Shown: positions 45,598-58,032, counted from the stretch's first letter. The stretch is 64,000 bases of DNA from Pollenia angustigena (GCA_930367215.1 OV884059.1:238761803-238825802); one strand, 5' to 3'. Translations and numbers: made by a program. The notes: a model not told the origin generated them from the sequence alone.

Positions 45598-45628
<31 letters not shown>

Positions 45629-45629
45629 G
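45598..45629. repeat. TTA microsatellite
   Basis: About ten uninterrupted copies of the trinucleotide ATT. Confidence 0.9.
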
Positions 45630-46228
45630 CAATCGTTTTATAATCTCTATGAAAATATTTATGTACATATATTTTCATTTCATTTCTCTAGAAAATACAA
45701 ATACACACACACAAACACACTTTCTAAGTCTTCAATATCAGCACTAAAAAGTAATTGAACTATCCACAAAACGCCTGCGGACTTTAAATATGTTTTTTTA
45801 TGGTGAATTAAATCAAGATCTCATTTTTTCATAAACAAATCATAATATTCTAGAAAATATGTTAATAAAGACACGTACAATGACAATAATATAAAGCGGA
45901 TAAAATTATTAAATGAAAGAAATTTTCTAGATAGACAGATATTTTATCTTTCGAAAGAATTTAATAAAAAAATTAAATATAGAAGGAAATATAAAAGAAT
46001 TGTTTCGTTTTATTGAACTCAAAGGCTTTAAAAAAAGATAAATGCTATAAAATGTCAAATATTAACGCTTTGGTAAGTTTTATGTAAACAAAATATTTAA
46101 AATGAATTTAGCACAAGCCAACAAATTTCTTACTCATATTAATACTTTGTTGTCATAAATTCTCAAAAAGAGCAACATCTGGAAAATTGAAAAAATATCT
46201 TTCGGAAAAAATAGCTTGGTATGTAATA
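45630..46228. other. No gene seen
   Basis: AT-rich spacer; short CACA run at 45703-45720 only. Confidence 0.5.
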
Positions 46229-46230
46229 TT

Positions 46231-47067
46231 TAAAGGGTTGTTCAACCAAAATACACGATGTTAATTGTGCGTCACACCTTAACGTCAAGTTTTTTGTCCA
46301 ACTTAAGTTTACATTTCTTTGTTTCCGTGTTTGACAAATTCAAAGACAATTGAGCAGCGCGTTAAGATTATTGAAGCCTTTTACGAAAATGAGCGTTCAA
46401 CTCGTAATGCATTTCTTGCACTTCATGAGACACACTTTCACCTTAGTGGATTCGATAACAAGTAGAATTGCTGCATTTGGCAAAAAAAATCCATGAGTGA
46501 TTGTTAAAAAGCCGACGCATCCACAAACAGTGACTGGCTGGCGGAGTCATCGAAAAAAAGGTCGGTTAAGAAGTTACGGTGAATGGTGTTCGCTATCGCA
46601 AGAAGATAACGATCTGTTTGTGGCCAGAAATTGAGGATGTGGACCTAGACAATATGTGGTTCCAACAGGATGGTGTCACTTGCCACAAAGATAACGAAAT
46701 AGTGGCTTTTTTGCGCGAGAAATCTAATCGCCGTGTTATCTCACTTCGTCGGGATGTTAATTGGCCGCCACGATCATGTAATTTGACGCCGTTGGAATTT
46801 TTTCTTTGGGTATATTAAAAGGAAAAAATGTACGTCAATCAGCCAAGGACAATTCAAGAGCTTAAGGATGAGATAATTTGGCACATTAACGATAACCCAT
46901 CGGATAGAGGTATGCCACCGAAGCAGTGGCGAGCATTTGGCCGGTATTTTGTTTCACACATAATTGTCATAGATTCTTCTATAATAATAAAAATGTGAAG
47001 ATAATTCTCTAAAACTTTTTGTTTTATTTACAATTAACATTGTACGTTTTGGTTGGACCATCCTTTA
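46231..47067 (+). mobile_element. Mariner-like element, internally deleted
   Basis: Inverted ends AAAGGGTTGTTCAACCAAAA and AAAGGATGGTCCAACCAAAA, each continuing with ATGTTAATTGT, next to TA. About 840 bp instead of the usual 1.3 kb. Carries a broken transposase gene. Confidence 0.8.
46334..46985 (+). pseudogene. Mariner-like transposase, deleted
   Basis: N-terminal part: TNSKTIEQRVKIIEAFYENE, RSTRNAFLALHE (helix-turn-helix start). After frameshifts and a deletion of the middle, 46610-46818 reads LWPEIEDVDLDNMWFQQDGV (second catalytic block, Asp kept), then RRDVNWPPRSCNLTPLEFFL, where the third catalytic Asp of SCDLTPLD is Asn. A stop follows at 46816, then KEKMYVNQPRTIQELKDEI in frame to about 46985. 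The first catalytic block is missing. Confidence 0.85.
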
Positions 47068-47315
47068 CTGAAAAAAAATTTTTTTTGGTAAAAAAAACGA
47101 GTTTACTGTTAGTTTCTTAACAAAAACTTTATAATAGTTTTCTCCCATTGAAAATTCTTACTTACCAAAATATTATTAAATTTTCTTAAAAAAAACTAAA
47201 TTGTTTTTACAAAATAAAATACGAAAAATGATGTTAAGCACAAGTCATTAAAGAAAAACTAATAATCATTAAATTGGCAAAAATTATGCAGACCTGCAAC
47301 TTTTCTGAGTTAAAA

Positions 47316-47634
47316 CCACAGAATACACAGAACTGTCACGAGACTGAAGATTTTGCGTTTTTTTTTTGTCTCTTTCAAAGAAAGCTCTCTTTTCATCATA
47401 TTCTATGCCGCAATGCAATGAACACAAATTTATTAAGTTAAGATTTTTTTACAAAACTGTTGTAAAAATTAACTTTTTTAAGTTCACCACAACACGAGAT
47501 TGTTGCGGCCTGTTTTTACACCTTTCCACTTCACTACCAAAAAAAGCTTTCTGTCTCTTTCTTCGAAAGCAGCCCTCGCAACTGATTTGGGCCTTTTTCA
47601 CACGTCACTTTTTACAGTTCTGTGTATTCTGTGG
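47316..47634. mobile_element. 319 bp TIR element (CCACAGAATACACAG ends)
   Basis: Perfect 21 bp inverted ends starting CCACAGAATACACAGAACTG, flanked by TTAAAA on both sides (47310-47315, 47635-47640). The interior has the phrase GTCTCTTTC twice. The duplication length does not assign it firmly to a superfamily. Non-coding. Confidence 0.75.
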
Positions 47635-47739
47635 TTAAAACATTGGACAAGAAAATGTAATAACTACTAGATGTATGTGTAAATGGTACAGCGAACAATA
47701 ATTAAATATTGCTCATACGCACAGATGACTTTGAAAGCA

Positions 47740-48290
47740 GCGGAAAACTTACAAAATTTAAATACTAAAAACCATGCAGAAATTTTGCCAACAAAAATTT
47801 TATCACATTTAGTAGCTGTTGAAACTATATTTAAGAACCTTTTATCGCTTTTTAAAATTGTGGTATAACAAAAGGTAATATTTATGTATATTAAATAATT
47901 TTTTTTTAAGATAATATAAAGAACGTATGTATGTAAATAGCGTCATGAATAAACAACATCAATTAATTTTAATATTAATCGTGTAATAAAAGTTTCATGT
48001 TGGCGCGCTTATAAATATGACAGTATAATTTTCAACCTTCATTAATAAATTTAATAAATTACATCTTAGTAATGACTACTAACATTAAGAAACTTTATTG
48101 GACAATAAAAACATACAAGTTTTCAAAGTCATTAACGCATTACCATACGAATTATCGTCGGCACCTTAAAACTCTTGGAGGTGTCATTTTGAACACACAC
48201 AAAAACAAAAACCACCGCAAACCCATTTTGCGTAATAATATACTGGCAGCTAAAGAAATGTAAAATAAAATCAACTAATTGAAGCAAGGA
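47740..48290 (+). repeat. Segmental duplication, left copy
   Basis: Diverged direct copy of 52495-53085. The best conserved block is ACTCTTGGA(G/A)GTGTCATTTT and the ten bases after it (48171-48200). The two copies keep the order of several landmarks (TTATCGCTTTTTAAAATTGTGG, ATGTATGTAAATA, CTGGCAGCT). No clear gene. A 63-codon frame at 48072 is not preserved in the other copy. Confidence 0.75.
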
Positions 48291-48328
48291 CCGGAAATTA
48301 CACTGCTTTACAAATTTTTAATTTGGAA

Positions 48329-48910
48329 AAGTACCAAGAACGCCACATGCCTAGATAAGTTAAATAATATAATACTTTTGTGTTTTTCGATGTATGGTCC
48401 CACTCAAACCCTTGTGGAGCCCAACCGAAAAGTCCGATCGAAATAAATGGCACATCATCTTCATTGCTCACATACTATATTCGGCGTCCATCAGTATTTA
48501 ACAAAAAACGGAATTTTATATAAGATGAAAATATTGTCGTTCCACAAAATCCTTAATAAAAACTTTAATTTTCATCCGATTTTTTTCAAATCACGCTTAA
48601 AATGTTGGTAATTAAATAGACTATTTGGCTAAATAGTCTATATAATAACATTCCAGATATTTTCAGGTGCCATAACTCAGCTATTTCTTATCAGATAGAT
48701 TTTCAGCATATCGACGGAAAAAGCATTCAATTACCTTTCCAACGATATGCCAATCATTTCGATCGGACTTTTTGGTTGGGCTCCACAAGGGTTTGAGTGG
48801 CACCATACATCGAAAAACACAAAAGTACCGTTATCAAAAAAAACGGTACGGTAAAACGGTGTTCAGGAAGTCCCAATAAACTTATCTAGGCATGTGGCGT
48901 TCGTGGTACT
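48329..48910. mobile_element. 582 bp long-TIR element (T)
   Basis: Long inverted arms: outer AGTACCA(A/C)GAACGCCACA and ATGCCTAGATAAGTT, inner 70 bp (48373-48445 and 48755-48830) with CTCAAACCCTTGTGGAGC. Flanks ATTTGGAA / ATTTGGCT suggest a decayed 8 bp duplication (hAT-type). The right arm has an extra ~45 bp. Non-coding. Confidence 0.75.
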
Positions 48911-48914
48911 ATTT

Positions 48915-49770
48915 GGCTGTAAACCAGTGTTATGAACGGAAAACACAAAATTAAATTTTATTATTTAAATAAAAAAATTTTGTGTGTGAAAAACAAGAAT
49001 GATAGAAATAAATATTACGCCTTGCGCATGTTTTACCGTTTGACGACGTAGGAGTTCCCTTGTAAAGATTACCAAGTCTCTTTTACATGTGAAAATCGTA
49101 ATTTCTTACAAAAAATTTATGTATTACGTGATAGAAGGCAACCCTGCAATTAATTTACTCAGAGAGTTCAAATAAAAAATATTTTATCAATTGTCAAAAA
49201 ACTAAGAATTTTGCTTAAAATTTTATACTAAAAATATTATTGCAATAAATAAAATTTTTAAAAGTGTTCAAACGTGTGTTTAAAGTAGCGTAATAAAGAA
49301 AAATAAAAAATAAATAAAAATAGAAGAGAGCAGAGAGCAGAAAAGAGTACAAACAAAGACTATAAATATATAAAGATGTTGCAGTCTCTCAAACTGCATC
49401 ATTAGTTTTTTTCGTTTCTATTTAAACTTAAATAGTTGTAAAGCATTACAAAATTTTTGAAAAAATTACGAAAAATTGTAAATGTGTAAACTCATCACTA
49501 AAACTTATAATTTTTTCACACAAGAATAAAGCTTGGATACTTTTCTTAAAAACTGTTTCCTCAGGAGTGAAGAAACTCGTGGTATTAACCAACTTATGAG
49601 TAAAGTTTCAAAAATGCCGAAAACTCCGTTTTTTTTTTTACGAAAACTCCATTTGCGCGACCTCTTAACCTATTCCGAAAATTCTTAAAAAAAAAATCAA
49701 AAATACTTTATCCTATAAGCTTTTAAATTTTAATTGAGCACCTATGAAAATCAGAAAGAAAAAATTATTT
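48915..49770. other. No gene seen
   Basis: AT-rich non-coding DNA; nothing recognised. Confidence 0.5.
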
Positions 49771-49775
49771 GGGAC

Positions 49776-50385
49776 ACCCTAATGGTCACCTCCAACAAAA
49801 CAATTTTTAAAGAAAATTTTAAACATATTATGTTTAATTTAACAACATTATTGTTACCGACAATCATATTATGGTTTACTTTGTCGTTTATCAAGAGGAC
49901 ACAATCATATTATGGTTGCCTCTAAACATTTTATGTTTAAATATGACAATAATTTGTTTTTAAATTAACTATAGTATTTTCTCCTTTTCTAAGAGTAACA
50001 TGCTATGGTTAAAAGCCAACCATGCTTTTATAAATTTTTTTTTAATGACCTAAGCTAATCCCGCGAATCTTTACGCCTTTCTGCAGGAATCACAGAGTCT
50101 CCGGTGGGAATCGAACCCGCAACCCCGGTGCTGATAGACTAGCTCCCTACCAGTTAGACTACCGGGGTACTCTTTAACATATTTCAGTTATTATTAACCA
50201 TAACATGATCGAAGGCAACCATATTATTGTTGTGGCTTCTTGATGGACGACTAATTTTATCACAATATGGTTGTCAGTGACAACAATATGGTTAAATTTA
50301 ACATAATATGTTTAAAATTTTCTTTAAAAATAGTTTTGTTGGAGATAACCATATTCAAACATGTTTTTTCTCTGGGTGTGTAAGT
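49776..50385. mobile_element. CATAATATG-family element F2
   Basis: Near-palindromic: left TCCAACAAAACAATTTTTAA and following ~80 bp are mirrored on the right (50.25-50.35 kb). The right terminus is ACATG...TTTTTTCTCTGGGTGTG; the left terminus has lost about 20 bp. Words ACCATATTATTG / CAATCATATTATGG recur. A tRNA-like sequence sits in the centre. Confidence 0.7.
50099..50167 (-). repeat. tRNA-derived sequence in centre of F2
   Basis: On the minus strand: CCCCGGT (50167-50161) pairs with ACCGGAG (50105-50099) at six of seven positions like an acceptor stem; box-A-like TCTAACTGGTAGGGAGC and box-B-like GCGGGTTCGATTCCCAC with a 4 of 5 pair T-stem follow. The anticodon arm is not convincing, so no identity is given. 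Either a tRNA pseudogene or the head of a SINE. Confidence 0.6.
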
Positions 50386-50705
50386 GGTAAATAAGTGAAG
50401 TTGTTGAAGAACATTTAGGTTAGTACATTTTTGCACACTTGTTACATTATGCATTAATAAATTTATCCTTAACACAATATTTTAAAACCAAACTCATTCT
50501 AAAGAAAAAAAAGGCATGAGCTATTATGTTAAAAAATACGGGCGCGTTCTAGAATTCGATTTCTTCGCCTATCGGCCACAATGAACCGTACCTCTCACGT
50601 GTACAACAGACCACAATTTCTTCTTAATGTTTACAATTTTACCGTTAATAAGTTTAAAATCTTCTGATAACTTTACTAAAGTATTTTTTTATACATTTTT
50701 AATAC

Positions 50706-51435
50706 TATCAAAAAGTAATTTCAATTTTTGGGAATACAAAATTTTAATTTCAAAAGATTTTGTTATTCGTGCTTAATTCCCAGTTTTTATTATTGATAAA
50801 AACACTTGAAATTTATTGTTGATGGGATAAGCTATTCCTATGCATTTCACTGGTTGCTTAGGCCAGATCATCAGGAAACTTCATCCATAAAGGTTTTAGA
50901 CAAACTAAAGATATTAAACCAAATAAAACTGTTAAACGTATAAGAATTATAGCAACAGTTCTACTTGTAACAATATCAAAGTTTAAACAAAACACATCAA
51001 CAATAAACAACAGTGGGTTCATCTCATCTTACATTTCCCCACTACAATTAGTTGAAATTCTCTCAACATTAATTGTAGTTGTAAGTAGGTTAAGAAAAAC
51101 AAAATGAAAAAAACAACAACTTACAAAAGATGTTGTCAATTAAGTGTTTTTTAGACCGTGCACTGCCTGTTTATTATCAAAAAGTAATTTCAATTTTTGG
51201 GAATACAAAATTTTAATTTCAAAAGATTTTGTTATTCGTGCTTAATTCCCAGTTTTTATTATTGATAAAAACACTTGAAAATTATTGTTGATGGGATAAG
51301 CTATTCCTATGCATTTCACTGGTTGCTTAGGCCAGATCATCAGGAAACTTCATCCATAAAGGTTTTAGACAAACTAAAGATATTAAACCAAATAAAACTG
51401 TTAAACGTATAAGAATTATAGCAACAGTTCTACTT
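50706..51435 (-). mobile_element. Direct-repeat element D2, complete
   Basis: Direct repeats 50706-50966 and 51175-51435 (261 bp each, nearly identical) enclose a 208 bp core. Flanks share TTAATACTAT (about 50699-50708 and 51436-51445), a probable target duplication of 7-10 bp. The repeats lack the TG...CA ends of LTRs, and no coding or primer-binding site is visible. Inverted relative to D1. Confidence 0.75.
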
Positions 51436-51659
51436 TTAATACTATAAAGATATATAAATTAGTTTTTTGTGTTTTTTTCTTAATCAACTGTCATCTTAAT
51501 CATCTGTTATGTAATGTGAACGGCTCTGATTACTTGATCAATATTTTGCTTACACGCGTTTAAAAACCCAAGTGTGAACATACTATTACGCAAACAAATT
51601 TAAAGTTAACATTAGTTAACCAATACATTAAGCCCATTGCTGGGCGTATTCAAACGATT

Positions 51660-52457
51660 AACCCTTTTAATTAAAATTTTTAATATTTTTAATTAGGCTT
51701 AAGTTCATGAAATTTAATTTTTCATTAAATTATTTTTATGAAGAAAGGAATTTTACAACATGAAAATTAATTAAAATTGTTATTGATAATCTTTCGTTCT
51801 TGACGTGGCTGGGGCTCGAACCCCGGCCGGCAGGTTACCATGACATGTTTCGATCGCAACCACTCGATCTCCTCAGATGGATTTGCCGTCTTACACTCGC
51901 AGCCATCGACGACTGCTGACGTCAATAGTCAAACATCAATCCTTAAACCAAATTGTATTCTAACATTTGGTAGATCGAAATTTGCTTTCCTGAATGATTA
52001 TCCATTTTAATCGATTTTTACATGTTTTTTTCCTTACTTCTGTTTTTTCGTACTTTTGTCAAGAATTTTTCTTGAAGTCCAAGTACATTTTTTTTTGTTT
52101 TTTCATTTTGTCGTTCTCTTTTCTGTTGACCTTTTTCAGCACAACTTGAAGGACAAATGTACACATAGAGCTCGTGCCTTAGCTTTAACAATAATTAGTA
52201 TTGTGGTTATTTTGTTGAACTATTTATGGTTTTTAATCCAAATTTTTAATATTTTTAATTAGGCTTAAGTTCATGAAATTTAATGTTTCATTAAATTATT
52301 TTTATGAAGAAAGGAATTTTACAACATGAAAATTAATTAAAATTGTTATTGATAATCTTTCATTCTTGACGTGGCTGGGGCTCGAACCCCGGCCGGCAGG
52401 TTACCATAACATGTTTCGATCGAACCACTCGATCTCCTCAGATGGATTTGCCGTCTT
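51660..52457 (+). repeat. 566 bp tandem repeat, 1.4 units
   Basis: AATTAGGCTTAAGTTCATGA starts at 51691 and again at 52257 (period 566). Related to the 582 bp array at 2.6-4.4 kb but diverged, with less decayed tRNA-like core (GGGGCTCGAACCCC at 51811-51824; D-arm-like stem at 51852-51869). The second unit stops at 52457 within the core. Confidence 0.85.
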
Positions 52458-52494
52458 ACACTTTTTAGATTAATCGAATCATTTTGGGCATAAC

Positions 52495-53085
52495 ACAGAC
52501 AGTCTTTAAATACTAAAATCAATGCAAAAGTTTTAACAACAATAATCGTTAAACTCTTGATTGCTGTTAAAATGATTTATTAAGAACGTTTTATTGCTTT
52601 TTAAAATTGTGGAAGTATAAAAGCTTCTATAAATTTCAAATAAATTTATTTTAAGATAAGATCAAGAATTTTTTTTTTTTTTTTTCTTTATACATTTGCT
52701 GCACTGGTACTTAAAAAAACAAGTATGTATGTAAATAACGTCATAAATTAACAGCATAATAAATTTAAATTTATCTTCAATTTAAATCGTTAAAAAAAAG
52801 TTTCATATTGGTGTGTTTATATATTCAAATGAAAACATAATAATATAATAAAATTTAATAAAAAAAACATTATAATGACTAACATTGAGATATTTTATTG
52901 CACAATAAACACATAAAAGTAATAAACGTATCAACACACGAATTATCGGCACGTTAAAACTCTTGGAAGTGTCATTTTGAACACACGCAAACACAGACAC
53001 GAACAAAACACCATTATAATCTCAATTCGAGCAGTAAAATGCTGGCAGCTTAAGCAATGAAAAACGAAAGCAAATAAAAAAAGCC
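52495..53085 (+). repeat. Segmental duplication, right copy
   Basis: Partner of 47740-48290 (see there). It carries its own changes, including a poly(T) run at 52671-52685. The 4.2 kb between the copies consists largely of later insertions (T, F2, D2 and the 566 bp repeat). Confidence 0.75.
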
Positions 53086-54795
53086 AAGCCAAATGATAAA
53101 AATCATAAATTTTTAAATTTATTATTCGAGACCAAGTCTGCAGTTTTTAATCGCACTCTCAATTTATAATCATTTTCTGACATAATTGTTTTAAACATGA
53201 AGGGAAAAGCTCAGAAAAACAAAAGATTATCCATAATACTATGACCCGGTAGTTTTGAAATTGAGAGGAAAAGTCTGGGCTAAAGAAACGAGTCAGCTAG
53301 AAAGTTCCTTTCTAGGACATTTATAGAACAAAATCTTTACACAATTTCCCACAGTAATTAAAAAAAAAACTATTTGAAATGAGGTAAAACCTTAATTTCC
53401 GAGAAGAGAAGTCTAGAACCAGTTTTTGCATTTTCAGCTCAGACAACAACAGCAACAATTAAAATCTGCTCATCAAATTAACAACTTTGCAATGGTTGGA
53501 TGTAAAGTTGACGATAAATAAAATACTGAAATTTGTTGACCCCCACAGATAAACCTTTGATATAAAATACTTTTGATTAACATGTGTGTGCACACCTAAA
53601 ACGCAAATGGCCCAATCTAACATCTTGAAAATTTTACAGGAGAAGCAACAACTTTTTAAAGTGAAAAATTGATAAATCGCCTAAAACTGTTTATAATTCT
53701 GCGACATTTTGCAAAACATCTTAAGTCGAAATAAGATAGCCAAAAAAGTTTTTTAAAAAATCTCGTTGAGAAAATCAAATTTAAAGAAAAATTTCGTTAA
53801 TAATACAAAATTTTAAAGAAGGTAAACAAAAATACTTTTTGAATACAATTTTGTATGATTAACAACATTTTTTTTTGTGCAAAGGTTCTGATAGCCGATC
53901 TTTATATAATTCGGGGCCAAGGAATCAAAAAGCATTCACCGTTTTGTCAAATTGTCCCAAGTTTTCGAGACATTGTCATTGAATAGTTTATTTTTTTTAT
54001 ATCCTGTTATTTTAAGGGTTAATTGGACATCAAACGTTTGTACTCCACAAATGCCTGCATGAAAAGTGTCGCTCAGCAAATCGACCAAAACAATGTGTAA
54101 AACACAATGTGTAAAATTCACTTTTAAAAATTAAAATTAAAAATTACTCAAAAGAAAAATCAATCCATCCGACGTCAAATCAATCCGAAGCGGTATTAAT
54201 AGTACAGCGAGTACGAATTTTCTTGAATCAAGTACGGAAAAATTAATTTAAGTACGGATTTTTAATCGCAAAATACTTCAATTATCCATATTCAATACCG
54301 AATTCGTACTTAAAATAATAAGAAAATGAGATTGATTTTGGTAAAACTAAGATTGAACCAATCTCAAAACGCGCTTCATTCAAGTATTATAAAATTGATT
54401 TAATCCCGAATTCATGCTTGAAAAAAACCAAAAAAGAAATTAGAAAGATTGATTTACTTACCCATTTTGCACCTTACAGAACGTTAAACACCAACATCAT
54501 GCCCGATATGGTTTTTCTTTAAAAATCTAATGTACATATTTAACCAAACATATAAACTAAATGAGAAGCAAGAGTTCAAATTTACTTTTTAACCCCTTGT
54601 GGTACACTTGATTTTGTCCAGACATTTTTGCAATGTGTATAGAAAATTCAAACATGTGTAAGGCGGAGGGTTTATCATGAAAATAATAAATGTTTTTTTC
54701 TTTATCTCTTGTTTTTACTTCTTTTACAACTACAACAAACTTTGAAAAACACACACGTATGTACGCGTAAAGAATGCAATGCTGAAAGATAAGAC
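53086..54795. other. No gene seen
   Basis: AT-rich non-coding DNA. Around 54200-54330 the words AAGTACGG, ATTCGTACTT and CAAGTA recur and are matched in inverted form around 55930-56090 (TACTTGAT, CGTACTTGAA), which may be remains of a large foldback pair. Confidence 0.5.
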
Positions 54796-54798
54796 TAA

Positions 54799-54980
54799 AG
54801 GCTCAGTTAGCCAGGAGTAACAGTAACGTTGAAAATCAGCTGATTCATTTTGTTGTATGTAAAGCAATTAGAACGATTACAGTTAGCAGCAAGATGTTAC
54901 GCCTCAATCTGTAAGAAATAGATTGGTCTTACTTTTTTACGGTAAGGTTACTTTACTATTACTCCCGGCTAACTGAGGCT
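54799..54980. mobile_element. 182 bp Harbinger-like MITE
   Basis: Inverted ends AGGCTCAGTTAGCCAGGAGT and AGCCTCAGTTAGCCGGGAGT, flanked by TAA (54796-54798, 54981-54983). A 3 bp TAA duplication fits PIF/Harbinger. Non-coding. Confidence 0.75.
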
Positions 54981-55186
54981 TAATAAGATTTATGTGCAGA
55001 GATGCCAGATAAATTTGTGAGGAAATCGTCAGTTTCCTGAGAAAAAATATAAAAATCGTATTTATCGTTTCGAAAAATCGTCAAAAAAAAATCGGACAAC
55101 TTAAAATTTAGTTTTTAAACATTTTTTTGTTCGATTTTTATAAAAAAAAAAAACATTCAAACAAAAATATAATTTCTTCATACCCA

Positions 55187-55445
55187 GCTAGCGTTTTCAA
55201 TCAAATTTTATTTAAATAGCACAGCGAAAGCACTTCTTCAATCGTTGGTGGAATCGTTTAAGACGTGGGTAAATACTTTCATGTCAAGAATCGTATGACA
55301 CTCATATAGATATTCTCCCTCAACTCGTGAAATGGGCGCCGTATAATTGTTGAAAATATGATTCATACAGAGAGTCGTAAAAGGTTCATTCGATGATGGT
55401 TTGACGAAAGATAAACAAAGTGAAACATTGTTGTTTTTGTACTCT
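55187..55445. mobile_element. Element B3 fragment (CCCAGCTAGC end)
   Basis: Starts CCCAGCTAGC next to TA like B at 32271; GCACAGCGAAAGCACTTCTTC corresponds to the site where A1 sits in B, and GAGAGTCGTAAAAGGTTCATTC corresponds to 35.13 kb. It therefore represents an A-less version of B. Right boundary unclear. Confidence 0.6.
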
Positions 55446-56235
55446 GAAAATAATCAAAAATGTTCTTTAGACTTGCATATTACAGCCGAACCTAAACAAA
55501 AGCGTTTAGTAGTGAAGTTTGCTGCTATTGTTAATTTATAATGGAAATCTAGGTATTTTTGGTCAATCAGGCGTTTTTATCTCAATTTTTATTTTAAATT
55601 TGTGGGTTTTATTAAACAAGAAAGCTATCACTGCTATTCGTGACAGTGTAAAAGCTAAGCGAAAGAAAACGTTCCGCCTTCTGTTCCTGTTAAGGTACGG
55701 GCATTTTAACATTCCAAGATTAAAAAACGAAATTGTCAAAAAATATAGTGTTTTATACAAAGTTTGGAAACTGAAAAACCCGTAACTTTTTAGAAAAAAA
55801 TCAGCATATCGGCACTTTTCTAATTTCGGAACAAAAAATCTTTAAAATGACGATAAATTGTCAAATCTGGCAGCCCTCTTTATGAGATTAAAACCCCACT
55901 TTGTAATTTTACTCTCAGAGTGGCAATACCAACGATAAGTTTAATCTTTTTTTACTTGATTCAAGAATTTTATACTTATTTCAAGAAATTCCGGGACTGA
56001 TTTTCGAAAGTAATCTCATTTAGGATTGTTTCGTACTTGAATTTTTGAGTATGACTCGTACTTAAAGTAATCCTAAAAAACTTGATTTATCCCGAGTGTT
56101 TTTCTTTCTTTGCACAATTGAATAAAAATCAAAATATTTCAAAGTCCAGGCTTTTCTCGTATTTGAAAATTCAGAAAATTAAGGCACTCTCACTTCATAT
56201 ATCGGAATAACTTGAAAACTCTTCAGTTAAAAAAA
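55446..56235. other. No gene seen
   Basis: AT-rich. An 88-codon frame at 55519 (rich in L, I, F, K) has no recognisable similarity and is opposed by an equally long frame on the other strand; not called. Confidence 0.5.
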
Positions 56236-56239
56236 AAGA

Positions 56240-56700
56240 ATGTGACCGGGGAACCAAGCTGCAGGCTGCCTAGCAAAGCAAGGCTGTTTCTTGGACGTCC
56301 TGATCGGTTTTTTAATCGCGCGCTGCAAAATTCTCAATCAGCGTGAATCGTATAGAAGGGTCGAGGAGAGATGGCAGTGTGAGAATACCTGCTTAATGGC
56401 CAGGACCCTATGGCTTGGCCACGTCGCGGGGAAAACGCGCGTGCTACTTGGTTTCGGTAAAGAGCAGCTAAGAACAGTGATTTTTGCTATGACGGGTCAC
56501 TGGGTGATAGGGACTCATGCGGGGAGAATGGGTATGGATCATAATTACTCTTGTATAAGTTGCCATGAAGATGAGGAGGAAATAGTATATCAATAGCCCC
56601 GCTCTCGGGACTATTAGGATTTGGGAGGTCAGAAATGCCATGTTTCTGTCATCGCTCTTTTTTGCAGGGAGTCGGGATGATTCGTGGTGATGTGTGATGT
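56240..56700 (+). pseudogene. LINE C-terminal fragment (RNase H tail)
   Basis: Frames give QNQRESYRRVEERWQ-like sequence, then GFGKEQLRTVIFAMTGHWVI, GTHAGRMGMDHNYSCISC and HEDEEEIVYQ. The pattern LR.V...TGH....H...MG......CR.C....E...H.L is the region between RNase H and the terminal zinc knuckle of I/R1/jockey-type LINE proteins. The following CP(A/L) block is disrupted by a stop at 56594. Only this tail is present. Confidence 0.75.
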
Positions 56701-58020
56701 TTGGCGATAAATCTGGTGGATACGTCTATTGAACCTAGTCTCAGTTGGCAATGATTGACTTTTAAATGTTTGTACCTTAAGCAAACTACTGTCCCATTCT
56801 CTTAATTAAGTTTAAGCGTTTTTGTTTTCATTTGATGCATTTCTACTGACATTGGGAAGATAAAAGACCTGATACTAGTTTTGTCAACGACTTCTCTACT
56901 TTACTGTTTTCAATACTACCTTTTAAAATTTAAATAAATTTAAAAATAGCATAGACTCCTGGAAAGCAAAACACTTTAAATAATTGCTAGTCAGTTAGTC
57001 TGCCAAGTTTGATTTTGTTTTTAGTATATTTTTGCAAAATGCTGAGAATTTTTCATGGAATATTTTCATTGGATGTAAATTTTACTTTAGCTTAAAGCAA
57101 AGCTGAGCATTTATTTTGTTAGTTATGTCATGTTTTTTTTGCTATCATCGGCAATATTGTTTAATTTTGTTGCTTGTCAGTTTAAAAAAAAAAATTACTC
57201 AGATTAAAGTGTTCAACCGTGTTTTTTTTAATTGTTACATAAAATCTATCAGTGTTATTTCATTGCAGTTTCACAACATGGTTTATCAACAAAAAACATG
57301 GTTTCAATAATTTTAATAAACTGTTTGTACGGCATAAAAGTTTAACAGCTTTTAGTATAAACATAATTGGAATGACGAAATTTTCGCCAACAAAAAATAA
57401 ATACACACAATCAGTGAGCTTAATCTACGGTCACACTTGCCAAATAGTAATAAAAAGACGTGACCAACAGGCAAACTGATATATAATTTTCTTTAATATC
57501 AATATTAGTTTTGACAAAAGTAGTGGTTATGCTTATTTAATTAAGTGTTTAATAAATGTGACCGTAGCTTCAGTAACGACTTCGAAAGAGTAACTATTTT
57601 TCTTTCCTCTTTCTTGGTGTTTTTATAAGAGCTGTTTTTTTTTTTCATTAATTTAATTAATTACATTTAAGTTAATTCAATGTCTACTTTTTAATTAAAA
57701 GATATGCTTTTAAATCGTTTTAAATTTCAGTATTTTTTTTCAGCTGCTAAACATCTGCTATAAACAAAATTTTCTAAACAAACTAATTAATTAATAAAAA
57801 CTGTTGTTATTTGATTGCAATTAAAATAAAAATATGGATAACAGTGAAAGTATCATAGAGAAAGTAACAAAATTAACACATTTTCCTTAATGATATTTCT
57901 AGTTTACAGGCCATAACCATCATCTCCCTCAAAATCAGTGTTCGAAAATAAACCGAACATTATTTAGCGTTCGGCTTACGTCTATTTTTTGGATTTGTGT
58001 AGACGAACACAACCCTAAAT
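56701..58020. other. No gene seen
   Basis: AT-rich non-coding DNA. At 57.95-58.02 kb there is a short inverted pair CCGAACATT / AGCGTTCGG. Nothing else recognised. Confidence 0.5.
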
Positions 58021-58032
58021 ACCGCTTGTAAA

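Noticed and set aside
50099..50167. Functional tRNA gene
   Set aside because: D-stem and anticodon stem do not pair properly and no clear anticodon loop is present; kept only as tRNA-derived.
55519..55785. 88-codon frame, with a 65-codon frame on the opposite strand
   Set aside because: No similarity recognised; both strands open equally, as expected by chance.
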